Positions 10,702 through 20,144 of a stretch of DNA of 32,970 bases are shown piece after piece. The notes below the pieces were generated by a model. That model was given only the letters and a program-made list of their open reading frames with translations, ran no database searches and had not been told where the DNA came from. Where the stretch lies: the NCBI GenBank assembly GCA_002084355.1, contig NBLL01000032.1, positions 1 through 32,970 of the forward strand. Direction: 5' to 3'. The DNA comes from Bacteroidetes bacterium 4572_128 (lineage in GTDB: Bacteria; Bacteroidota; Bacteroidia; Bacteroidales; 4572-128). How positions within the stretch are numbered: position 1 is the first letter of the stretch; each line of letters begins with the position of its first letter. A program made the position numbers and the translations under genes.

Positions 10702-11113
10702 ATTAAAATTTTGGTTGATTTTTGAAAAAAAAATTTTTTTTATTTTGAAATTAAAAAATATTAAAATTTTGGACGATTTTTGAAAAAAAAATTTTTTTTA
10801 TTTTGATTTAAAAAATATTAAAATTTTGGACGATTTTTGAAAAAAAAATTTTTTTTATTTTGAAATTAAAAAATATTAAAATTTTGGATGATTTTTGAAA
10901 AAAAATTTTTTTATTTTGAAATTAAAAAATATTAAAATTTTGGATGATTTTTGAAAAAAAATTTTTTTATTTTGAAATTAAAAAATGTTAAAATTTTGGA
11001 CGATTTTTGAAAAAAAAATTTTATTTTGGACGATTTTTGAAAAAAAAATTTTTTTATTTTGAAATTAAAAAATATTGAAATTTTGGACGATTTTTGAAAA
11101 AAAATTTTTTTAA
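10702..11113 (+). repeat. Array A: ~8 tandem ~57-bp A-tract/T-tract repeat units
   Basis: Repeated ttaaaattttggacgatttttgaaaaaaaaatttttttattttgaaattaaaaaata with small variants (gac/gat) and one truncated unit. Confidence 0.9.
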
Positions 11114-11128
11114 ATAAAAATGTCAAAA

Positions 11129-11172
11129 TTTTTTTATAAAAATCGATTTTTTTATAAAAATCGATTTTTTTT
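11129..11172. repeat. Two short tandem copies of tttttataaaaatcga, each forming an AAAAATCGATTTTT palindrome
   Basis: tttttttataaaaatcgatttttttataaaaatcgattttttttt, just downstream of rpmE2; could serve as its terminator. Confidence 0.5.
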
Positions 11173-11187
11173 TGAAAAAATTTAGAA

Positions 11188-11445
11188 TTATTTTTTAATA
11201 AATTTTTTATATTTACTTTTGAATTTGTCAATTCTACCTGCTGTATCTATTACAAAATTCAATTTTCCTGTATAAAAAGGATGTGATTTGCTAGAAATCT
11301 CTAACTTTATTAATGGATATTCTTTTCCATTATATTCTATATTATCCTTAGTATTTGCTGCTGATTTTGTCAAAAATGTATGACCATTAGACATATCTTT
11401 AAATACAACAAGACGATAATTTTTTGGGTGTATTTTCGTTTGCAT
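11188..11445 (-). CDS. rpmE2: 50S ribosomal protein L31, type B
   Basis: MQTKIHPKNYRLVVFKDMSNGHTFLTKSAANT..YPLIKLEISSKSHPFYTGKLNFVIDTAGRIDKFKSKY; no zinc-type CxxC. Confidence 0.95.
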   Translation of the reverse strand: MQTKIHPKNYRLVVFKDMSNGHTFLTKSAANTKDNIEYNGKEYPLIKLEISSKSHPFYTGKLNFVIDTAGRIDKFKSKYKKFIKK

Positions 11446-11535
11446 TTTTTTTATTTTTTTTTAATAAATTTTATTTTAAAAACGCAAATATAATTTTTTT
11501 TTTATAAAAAAAATTATATTATTTTTTTATAAATT

Positions 11536-12147
11536 ATGAAAAAAATATTATTAGAAAGTTTTTACCTTGCACCAATTCAATATTATTCTAAATTGCTGAA
11601 TTACAAAGCTTTAATAGAAGTTAATGAAAATTATACAAAACAAACATATAGGAATAGGTGTAAAATTTATTCTGCAAATGGAATTCAAACTTTAAGCATA
11701 CCAGTTAAAAATGAGAAAAAACAAAAAACTTTAGTGAAAGATGTAAAAATTTCTTACGAAACAAATTGGCAAAAACAACATTATAAATCAATAAAATCTG
11801 CATACGGTCGCTCACCTTTTTACGAATATTTTATTGATGAAATAAAAATTTTTTATTTTAAAAAATATAAATTTTTATTAGATTTTAATACAGAATTTCA
11901 AAATTTAATTATAGAAAATTTAGAAATTGAAAATAATTTTTCTTTTACAAAAAATTATATTTCAAAATATCAATTTGATATTTTAGATTTTAGAGGAAAA
12001 ATAAGTCCAAAAAAGAAACTTGCTGACAATGAATTTTTAATGAAAAATTATATACAGGTTTTTGAAAATAAATTTGGTTTTAAATCTAATTTAAGTATAA
12101 TAGACCTTCTTTTTAATGAAGGTCCAAATGCAATTTCTTTTTTATAA
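11536..12147 (+). CDS. WbqC-like family protein
   Basis: LESFYLAPIQYYSKL, QTYRNRCKIYSANGIQTLSIPVKN, SAYGRSPFYEYF. Confidence 0.85.
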   Translation: MKKILLESFYLAPIQYYSKLLNYKALIEVNENYTKQTYRNRCKIYSANGIQTLSIPVKNEKKQKTLVKDVKISYETNWQKQHYKSIKSAYGRSPFYEYFIDEIKIFYFKKYKFLLDFNTEFQNLIIENLEIENNFSFTKNYISKYQFDILDFRGKISPKKKLADNEFLMKNYIQVFENKFGFKSNLSIIDLLFNEGPNAISFL

Positions 12148-13290
12148 AAACTTCTTATAAAATTTTAACCATCTTTCAGGTAAATTTCCATTCAAAACAT
12201 TTATGTAATCTTGATGCGAAACAGATAAAATAAATTTTTTTCGCTCATTTTTATCATTATAAAAAAATTCTAACCACCATCTTTCAGTAATTCTACTTTT
12301 ATAAAAAGTAAAAATTTCACTGTTCAAATTTAAAATAAATTTTTCATAATTTTCAGTTTCTTTATTCGGAAAATCTGCTTTTCGCCAATAAAAACCTTCT
12401 ATAAAATGCCAAATAATTTGTGCTGTTAAATGCGAACTTTGAAAATTATCGTCAGATTTTATTCCTGTTTCATAAATTCCAAAGGAGGAGATATTATCAC
12501 TCATTCCTGCATATTTTGCAATTTGACAAATTTCTTCCGCATAAAGTCCATTTGGAGAACTAAGAAAATTCGACGGCGAATCTGATAAACGAACAGCGGA
12601 AAGATTGACATTAAAAATATCTATATCCCTAATAAATATTTCTGTATCTTTAATGTTTTCGCGAATTTTACCCATTCGCAAACACTCAAAATTATTCTCT
12701 TCTATCCAATTTAATTCTTCTTCAGAAACAAAATAATTTTGATAAGACAAATTTAAAAAATGAAATAAATTAGGTTCTTTTGATTTAAAAATCTCTTTTA
12801 AAAAAGAAAAATTATTTTCATTTAAAATATTCAAATTTGAATCTACTGAAGCAATATTTATATTTTTTTTTATGTTTTTATATCCAATAAAATTTGCAAA
12901 AACTAAATCTATACTTCCACCGATTAAAATCGGAATAACATTTTTTTCCAATATTTTTTCCAAAATATAAGAAATTCCAAAATATGTATCTTTAATTGTT
13001 TTTCCAGTTTTAAAATTTCCCAAATCAATAATTTTCATATTTTCATTGATTTTGCTCAGCGAATATAATTTTTTTCTGACAAAATTCGGAGCAATTTTGC
13101 AAAATTTATTTTTGCTATTTCTATTTTCTTCAACTCCAAAAATCACTAAATCGTAATTTTCTAAATTAATATAATTATCTTTTTCACTAAAAAAATAAAC
13201 ATTTTTTCCTAAAATAGAATCTTTTGGTAAAAAATCAAAATATTCATTTTCTTTATAAGAAAACGGTTCGAAATAATTTTTTAATTTCAT
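12142..13290 (-). CDS. Arginase/formimidoylglutamase-like protein with degenerate metal-binding motifs
   Basis: GGSIDLVF, SVDSNLNIL, IRDIDIFNVNLSAVRLSDSPSNFLSSPNGLYAEEICQIAKYAGMSDNISSFGIYE, GFYWRKADFP. Confidence 0.75.
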   Translation of the reverse strand: MKLKNYFEPFSYKENEYFDFLPKDSILGKNVYFFSEKDNYINLENYDLVIFGVEENRNSKNKFCKIAPNFVRKKLYSLSKINENMKIIDLGNFKTGKTIKDTYFGISYILEKILEKNVIPILIGGSIDLVFANFIGYKNIKKNINIASVDSNLNILNENNFSFLKEIFKSKEPNLFHFLNLSYQNYFVSEEELNWIEENNFECLRMGKIRENIKDTEIFIRDIDIFNVNLSAVRLSDSPSNFLSSPNGLYAEEICQIAKYAGMSDNISSFGIYETGIKSDDNFQSSHLTAQIIWHFIEGFYWRKADFPNKETENYEKFILNLNSEIFTFYKSRITERWWLEFFYNDKNERKKFILSVSHQDYINVLNGNLPERWLKFYKKFL

Positions 13291-14105
13291 TTTTTATTCA
13301 AATTATAAACTTTATTTTTTATCTTTTCTGCCCAAATTTTCTGAGAAAAATTTTTTTCTAAATCTTTATAAAAAATTTTTTTTCCTATTTTTAGACTTAT
13401 TTTTTTATCTTTTTGTTTAAAAACTTCTGAGGGCAATAAAATTAATTCTACATTAAATTTTATTCCAATTTTTTCTCTAAAACGAGCGATATTATAAAAA
13501 ATATTAGAATTTTGTGCTTTTATAAAAACCGGAACAATATTTCTTTTGTGTTGAATTGCTTTTTTTACAAAAGTATGTTTCCATTTTAAATCTTGAATTA
13601 TACTATTTTTACGTCTTGAAACAAGTCCTGCAGGAAAAATTAAAATTTGTTTATCAGATTTAAAAGCACTTTCAATTTTTGAAATGTGAACTTTAGAATT
13701 AGAGCCGTATAAATTTACACCGAGAAAAATATTTTGCAAATTTTTGAAAAAAAATAATAAATCATTTACAATAATTTTCAAATTTGGAAAAAATTTAGAA
13801 ACAGTTCTGGCAAAAATAATTCCATCTAAACCTCCCAAAGGGTGATTTGCAACAAAAATTAATTTTTCGTTTTTAGGCAAATTTTCTTGTCCTTTTACTT
13901 CAATTTTTAAATTGAAATATTTAATGATTTCGTCTATAAAATCAAAATTATGTTTATCTTGATTTTTAATGATAAAATCATTAATTTCTTTTTGATAAAA
14001 AATTTTTTTTAAAAAATTAATTATAAATTTTGGTAAATTTAAATTTCTTTTTTTTAAAACTTCGTCTAAATTTATAAGATTAAAATTTTTCTCTTTTTTA
14101 TACAT
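13287..14105 (-). CDS. 1-acyl-glycerol-3-phosphate acyltransferase/hemolysin-like (PlsC superfamily)
   Basis: LIFVANHPLGGLDGIIFA and QILIFPAGLVSR; 4-nt overlap with the downstream arginase-like gene. Confidence 0.8.
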   Translation of the reverse strand: MYKKEKNFNLINLDEVLKKRNLNLPKFIINFLKKIFYQKEINDFIIKNQDKHNFDFIDEIIKYFNLKIEVKGQENLPKNEKLIFVANHPLGGLDGIIFARTVSKFFPNLKIIVNDLLFFFKNLQNIFLGVNLYGSNSKVHISKIESAFKSDKQILIFPAGLVSRRKNSIIQDLKWKHTFVKKAIQHKRNIVPVFIKAQNSNIFYNIARFREKIGIKFNVELILLPSEVFKQKDKKISLKIGKKIFYKDLEKNFSQKIWAEKIKNKVYNLNKK

Positions 14106-14138
14106 AACTTTTTTATAAAAAAATAATTTTTTACAAAC

Positions 14139-15369
14139 TTACAAAATTTTAAAAATTGCCTTTGCTTTTAATAAACATTCTTCATATTCATTTTCCAAAA
14201 TTGATTTATCTGTAATTGCACCGCCAACAGTAAAAGAAAGATATTTTTTTTTTGAATTATATAAAATACTGCGAATAATTACATTAAAATCAAAATTTCC
14301 ATCTGGCGAAATATAACCAACACTTCCAGAATATAAACCACGTTTTGTTTTTTCATATTTTTCTATCAATTCCATAGCCTTAATTTTTGGTGCTCCGGTC
14401 ATTGACCCCATAGGAAAAGAATATTTTATTGCGTCAATAAAATGAAAATTTTTATCTAATTCGGAAGAAACTGTGGAAATTAATTGGTGAACTTGTGGAT
14501 AAGTATAAATTTTACAAAATATTTTCGGCACGCTCTTTTTCGTCATTTTTTAGTTGTTTTTTTAAAATTTCATCTTCTAATTTATTTATGCCGCGCTTTA
14601 TAGTTCCTTTTATTGGCTGAGAAATAATTTTATTTCCAACTTTTTTTAAAAACCTTTCTGGACTTGCAGATAATAAAAATTTATCTTCCAACTTATAAAA
14701 ACACGAAAACGGTGTCGGAGAAATTTCTTTTAAATCAAAAAATGTTCTAATGGAATTGATTTCTGTTTCTTCGGAAAAAAATTCTTGGCAAAAATTTATT
14801 TCATAAATATCACCAATTTTTATGTGATTTTTTAATTTTTTGAGAATATCAAAATATTCTTTTTTTGTAAACCTCCTTTGAATTTTTTTTTTTAAAAAAA
14901 TTGGCGTTTTTTTGAAAAAATTTTTTTTCGAAAGATTTTCTACAATCTCTATAATTTGATTTTCATTAAAAAAATCATTTAAAAATTCAATTTCTAATTT
15001 GTTTTTTTTAAAAAAGAAAATAATTTGTGGACAAAAAAAATGAATTTTTGGGAAAAATACATTATCAATATTTTCAGATTTTAAATCTTCCAATTCGTTT
15101 TTTAAATCGTAAGTAAAAAAACCAAATAACCAGTCTTTTTTTTCTTCATAAAATTTTTTTAAATTTGAAAAATTATCTTCCTTTTGAATTTTTAATTCGT
15201 CAGAAATTCCAAGAGCAAATATTTTTTCAAAAGAAAAATTAGGTGAAAAATCCTTAAAATCATTGCTGTCTAAATAAACAAATTTTGAGAAATTCTCATT
15301 TGCCCAGAAAAATAAATTTTCCTTAAAAATTTCTATATTTTTCAAAAAAAAATTTTTTTTTAACCTCAT
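14139..15369 (-). pseudogene. pabB: Aminodeoxychorismate/anthranilate synthase component I, disrupted near 14525
   Basis: Part 1: YEINFCQEF, FSCFYKLEDKFLLSASPERFLK, ISQPIKGTIKRG, KNDEKERAENIL. Part 2, other frame: CKIYTYPQVHQLISTVSSEL, SFPMGSMTGAPKIKAMELIEKYE..RGLYSGSVGYISPDGNFDFNVIIRS. The conserved stretch normally joining AENI to the next segment is absent. Confidence 0.88.
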
Positions 15370-15401
15370 AATATTTTTTTTATTTTAAATAAAAAAATAA
15401 A

Positions 15402-16061
15402 TTATAAAAAAATATCCATTTTTTCAAAAAAATTTTTATTTAAAAACAAAAATATCAATATTAAAATATAAACAAAAATGCTCGTTTTTTTATGCTTAGA
15501 ATAAAATTTCAAAGCTGTTCCAAAAGATTTTTTCTTTTCTAATAATTTTTTTTTTGATAATTTTAAAGAGTAAATTTCATCTAAAATTAAATGACTTAAA
15601 TATCCAATCATAACAGATAAAGAAATTATAAATTTATCTTTCAATGGAATTTTAAAAAAATCTAAAAAAAATAAAAGCATTAAAAATGATAAAAAAGACA
15701 TAGGTATAGAATGAAATATTCCTCTATGTTTTGTTAATTTTTTGACAAGATATGTTCCGGGAAACCAAATTATTAAAAAAATTATTATCGGAGCAGAAAT
15801 TAATATTTCTATTTTATAATTTTCTTTGTAAAAAAAATATAATCCAATTATTGCAAATAAAAAAGAAAAAAACACTGAAAATATTTTTATTGGTTTTCCC
15901 GAATTGCTGTCTATATCCGGTAAAAAAGAACCAACAAAACAACCGAAAACAATTAAAAATGCTATCCAGATATTTGTTATTGTAGAAAAAAGTAAACACA
16001 CAGCACTAAAAAAAAATCCTACAATTATTCCTAAAGTTGTGTGTGTTTTGAAATTTGCCAT
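15402..16061 (-). CDS. YdjM-like membrane-bound metal-dependent hydrolase family (DUF457-like)
   Basis: TTLGIIVG, GSFLPDIDSNSGKP, KHRGIFHSIPMS, GYLSHLILDEIYSL, several TM segments. Confidence 0.8.
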   Translation of the reverse strand: MANFKTHTTLGIIVGFFFSAVCLLFSTITNIWIAFLIVFGCFVGSFLPDIDSNSGKPIKIFSVFFSFLFAIIGLYFFYKENYKIEILISAPIIIFLIIWFPGTYLVKKLTKHRGIFHSIPMSFLSFLMLLFFLDFFKIPLKDKFIISLSVMIGYLSHLILDEIYSLKLSKKKLLEKKKSFGTALKFYSKHKKTSIFVYILILIFLFLNKNFFEKMDIFL

Positions 16062-16073
16062 CTATAAAAATTT

Positions 16074-16769
16074 TTATAAACAAAAAACTTTCAAAAAATT
16101 TTTATAAACTTTATCTTGAACTTCTTTAAAATTTATTTCTTTTCCGATTTCATTTTTCATGGAAGTAACACCTTTATTTCCTATTCCGCAAGGAATTATA
16201 TGGTTAAAATAATCCAAATTTGTGTTTATATTCAAAGCAAAACCATGCATACTAACATACCTACTTGCTCTAACTCCAATGGCACAAATTTTTCTAACTT
16301 TAAATGGATTTCCAACATCCAACCAAACTCCGGTAGAATTTTCCAAACGACTTCCTTTTATTTTATACTCTGCTAGGGTAAGAATAATTACTTCTTCTAA
16401 ATTTCTTATATAATTTTTTATCGTAAAATCAAAATTTTCAAGGTCAATAATTGGATACCCAACCAATTGACCTTCACCGTGATAAGTTACATCGCCGCCT
16501 CTATTTATTTTATAAAAACGTGCATTAATTTTTTTTAAAAAATTATCGTCGAAAAGCAAATTATTTGTAGAACCACTTTTCCCCATAGTATAAACATGAG
16601 GATGCTGACAAAATAATAAGTGATTTTCTGTTGCTTTGTCTTGATTATTTTCTCTGTTTTCTAACTTTTGATTTATGATTTTATCAAAAATTTTTTCTTG
16701 ATATTCCCAAGACTTTTTATAATCAATTAAAGCAAGATCTTCAAAAATTATTTTTTTATTTTTTGGCAT
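16074..16769 (-). CDS. lipB: Lipoyl(octanoyl) transferase
   Basis: HPHVYTMGKSG, INRGGDVTYHGEGQLVGYPI, KICAIGVRASRYVSMHGFALNINTNLDYFNHIIPCGI. Confidence 0.95.
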   Translation of the reverse strand: MPKNKKIIFEDLALIDYKKSWEYQEKIFDKIINQKLENRENNQDKATENHLLFCQHPHVYTMGKSGSTNNLLFDDNFLKKINARFYKINRGGDVTYHGEGQLVGYPIIDLENFDFTIKNYIRNLEEVIILTLAEYKIKGSRLENSTGVWLDVGNPFKVRKICAIGVRASRYVSMHGFALNINTNLDYFNHIIPCGIGNKGVTSMKNEIGKEINFKEVQDKVYKNFLKVFCL

Positions 16770-19169
16770 TTTTTTTAATCTTTTTTGTTAAAATCCCAAC
16801 TTCAATTTTTTTATTTTCTTTATCAAAATCAACTTTGATAATATCATTTTCTTTTATATTAGTAGAAATAATTTTCTCGGAAATTTCGTCTTCGAAATAT
16901 CTTTGGATTGCTCTTTTTATTGGTCTCGCACCGAATTTTTTTTCAAAACCTTTTTCAACAACATAATTTTTTGCTTCCTGAGAAATTTCTAATTGATAAT
17001 TTAATTTATTTACTCTTTCGAATAAACCAATTAATTCTATGTCCATAATTTTGAAAATGTCTTTTTTATCAAGCGAATTAAAAGAAACAATATCATCTAT
17101 ACGATTTAAAAATTCCGGAGCAAAAGTTTTTTTCAAAGCTTTCTTAATTTTTTCATAATTAAAATGGTATTTCTAAAATCAACTTTATTACCAAGACTGT
17201 CAGTTAATTGTCCATCATCTAAAACTTGCAATAAAATATTAAATACATCTGGATGTGCTTTTTCAATTTCGTCAAGTAATATGACTGAATAAGGTTTACG
17301 TCTAACTTTTTCTGTTAATTGTCCACCTTCTCCATATCCAACATAACCCGGAGGCGAACCTATTAATCTGGAGATGGAAAATTTTTCCATATATTCACTC
17401 ATATCCATTCTTATCAAAGAGTCCTTTCCTTCGAATAAATAATCAGCAAGTACTTTTGCCAGTTGTGTTTTTCCAACTCCTGTTTGTCCCATAAAAACAA
17501 AAGTTCCTATGGGTTTATTTGGGTCTTTTAAACCAACTCTACTTCTTCGTATTGCTTTCACAATTTTTTCTACTGCTTCATTTTGTCCGATGATTCTTTC
17601 TTTGATTTTATCTCCCATTTTTACCAAACAGGAAATTTCATCTCTTGCTATCTTTTGAACAGGTATTCCTGTCATCATCGCAACAACATTTTCTACATCA
17701 CTTTCAAAAACTTTATCTTTAGTTTCTTCTAATTTTTTCTCCCAGTTAATTTTTTCTTCTTCTAATTTTACTAGTAATTTTTTTTCATTATCCCTTAAAT
17801 CCGCTGCTTTTTCAAAATTTTGTTCTTTAACAGATTCCATCTTTTTTATGCGAGTTCTTTCTATGTCTTTTTCTATTTCGTCAATTAATAACGGAACTTT
17901 TATATTTGCAATATGTATATGCGAACCAACTTCATCTAAAACATCTATAGATTTATCAGGTAAATTTCTATCAGTAATATATCTTTCAGAAAGTAAAACA
18001 CAAGAATTTATTGCTTCCGAAGTGTAAAAAACATTATGATGTTTTTCATAATACTTTTTTATGTTTTTCAAAATTTCTATGCTTTCTTTTATTGTTGTTG
18101 GATCAACCATAATTTTTTGAAACCTACGTTCTAAAGCACCGTCTTTTTCTATTTGCTGTCTGTATTCGTCCAGAGTTGTCGCACCTATACATTGAATTTC
18201 TCCCCGTGCCAATGCGGGTTTTAACATATTCGCAGCATCTAAAGAACCAGCAGCACCTCCGGCTCCGACGAGAGTATGGATTTCATCTATGAACAAAATC
18301 ACTTCGTCAGTATTTTCTAATTCGTTCAAAATAGATTTCATTCTCTCTTCAAATTGACCTCTGTATTTTGTTCCTGCAACTATAGAAGCTAAATCTAAAG
18401 AAACTATACGTTTTTCAAAAAGAACTCTGGAAACTTTTTTTTCTATAATTCTTGTAGCAAGACCTTCAACTATGGCAGATTTTCCAACTCCGGGATGTCC
18501 AATTAAAACAGGATTATTTTTCTTTCTTCTGCTCAATATTTGTACTAACCTTTCTATTTCTGTATGTCGTCCAACTATTGGGTCGAGTTTTTTTTGTTCT
18601 GCAAGATAATTCAAATCTGTTCCAAAAGCATCTAAAACTGGTGTTTTCGATTTTTTCTTAGATTTGGATTTTGAAGGATTATCTTTTTTATTTTCTTTTT
18701 CCTCAGAACCTGTTTTTGAAGTTATTTCTTTATTTAAATGCTTTCTCATCATATCGTAATTAATATTTTTATTATTTAAAAGCCTTGTTGCTTCACTTTT
18801 ATTGTCTTTTAAAATCGCCAAAAGCAAATGCTCTGTATTTACTTCTTTGCTTTTTAAAGATTTTGCTTCTAAAAATATCCATTTTAAAGCTTTTTCAGTA
18901 GATTTTAAAAGCGGTATATTTTTATTTTTTGAGAAGAAATTTTTTTTATTTTCATTTTGAATTTTAAATTCTAAACGTTTTGCTATTTCGTCTAAATTTA
19001 TACCTAATTCAGTTAATTTTTTTATTGCATTTCCATTACCTTTTTTTATCATTCCAAGAAACAAATGCTCAGTACCAACAAACTCATTACCAAGTCTTTT
19101 TGCTTCTTCCATGCTATAAGATAATATTTCTTTTATTGATTTTGATAATTTAGAATTCATAATTTTCAA
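16756..19169 (-). pseudogene. clpC: ATP-dependent Clp protease ATP-binding subunit ClpC, disrupted near 17140
   Basis: ORF 17133..19169: Clp-N repeats, [99 protein letters not shown] then leaves frame. ORF 16756..17136 resumes KKTFAPEFLNRIDDIVSFNSLDKKDIFKI. The conserved TSN segment is missing. Confidence 0.92.
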
Positions 19170-19364
19170 TTTTAAATATTTGCAATATTAAAAAAAATAT
19201 ATATTTAAAAAAATTTTTATAATTTATTATAACATAAAATATTCCAAAAATAAAAAATTGTTAAAAAGTCATATAAATTAAAAAAAAAGTCAAATTGTCA
19301 GTAAATTTTATTTTTTTTTATTAAAAATTTTGTCATTTTTTGAAATTCATAAAAATTGCCGTTT

Positions 19365-19985
19365 TTTTTCAAAAAAAAATTTTTTAATTCAAAATTAAAA
19401 AATATTGAAATTTTTGGACGAATTTTGAAAAAAATTTTTTTTATTTTTAATAATAAAAAATATTGAAAATTTTGGACGAATTTTGAAAAAAAATTTTAAA
19501 TTCAAAATTAAAAAATGTTAAAATTTTGGGCGAATTTTGAAAAAAAATTTTTTTTTATTTCAAAATTAAAAAATATTAAAATTTTGGGCGAATTTGAAAA
19601 AAAAATTTTTTTATTTCAAAATTAAAAAATATTGAAAATTTTGGACGAATTTTGAAAAAATTTTTTTTTATTTTTAATAATAAAAAATATTGAAAATTTT
19701 GGACAAATTTTGAAAAAAAATTTTTAAATTCAAAATTAAAAAATGTTAAAATTTTGGGCGAATTTTGAAAAAATTTTTTTTTATTTTTAATAATAAAAAA
19801 TATTGAAAATTTTGGACGAATTTTGAAAAAATTTTTTAATTTTGAAATTAAAAAGCATTAAATTTTTGGACGAATTTTGAAAAAAAAACATTGGAGTTTT
19901 TTTTTGAACCTCCAATCCAATGTTTGTTTTACGAATTTTTTAAAAAATATTGAAATTTTGGACAATTTTTGAAAAAAATTTTCTT
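19365..19985 (+). repeat. Array B: ~10 tandem units of the A-tract/GGACGA repeat, with higher-order duplication
   Basis: Repeated ttgaaaattttggacgaattttgaaaaaa...tttttaataataaaaaata alternating with ttaaaattttgggcgaattttgaaaaa...caaaattaaaaaat. Confidence 0.9.
19886..19925. other. Array-associated hairpin with two mutually exclusive pairings
   Basis: AAACATTGGAG-tttttttttgaac-CTCCAATCCAATGTTT: ATTGGAG can pair with CTCCAAT, or AAACATTGGA with TCCAATGTTT. Confidence 0.55.
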
Positions 19986-20106
19986 TTAAAATGACAATTT
20001 TTTATTTGTTTTTTTCTTCAATTTTTATAAAAAAAAAATATATAATCCAAGAATTTATTTTCTTAAAAATAATTAAAAAATTTTTTTTTTAATTAAAATT
20101 AATAAT

Positions 20107-20114
20107 TATATTTG
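20107..20114 (+). promoter_or_regulatory. Possible Bacteroidota-type -7 element (TAnnTTTG)
   Basis: TATATTTG about 30 nt upstream of the 20145 ATG; no clear -33 element, and background is very AT-rich. Confidence 0.25.
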
Positions 20115-20144
20115 TTTAATAATTAAAAATTAATTATTGAAATT

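Noticed and set aside
10702-11113. CRISPR array interpretation of the periodic repeats
   Set aside because: No alternation of conserved repeats and unique spacers; the whole ~57-bp unit is repeated and no cas genes are present.
10932-11231. 99-aa minus-strand ORF (MTNSKVNIKNLLKN..FFNFKIKKFFFQKSSK)
   Set aside because: It is the translation of the tandem A/T repeat array and overlaps rpmE2; repetitive KIKKFFFQKSS composition reflects the DNA repeat.
13262-13280. ggttcgaaat, T-arm-like sequence suggesting a tRNA
   Set aside because: Lies within the arginase-like coding sequence; no cloverleaf arms around it.
15752-16413. Several short ORFs opposite or overlapping the ydjM-like and lipB genes
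   Set aside because: Low-complexity shadows of well-supported coding frames.
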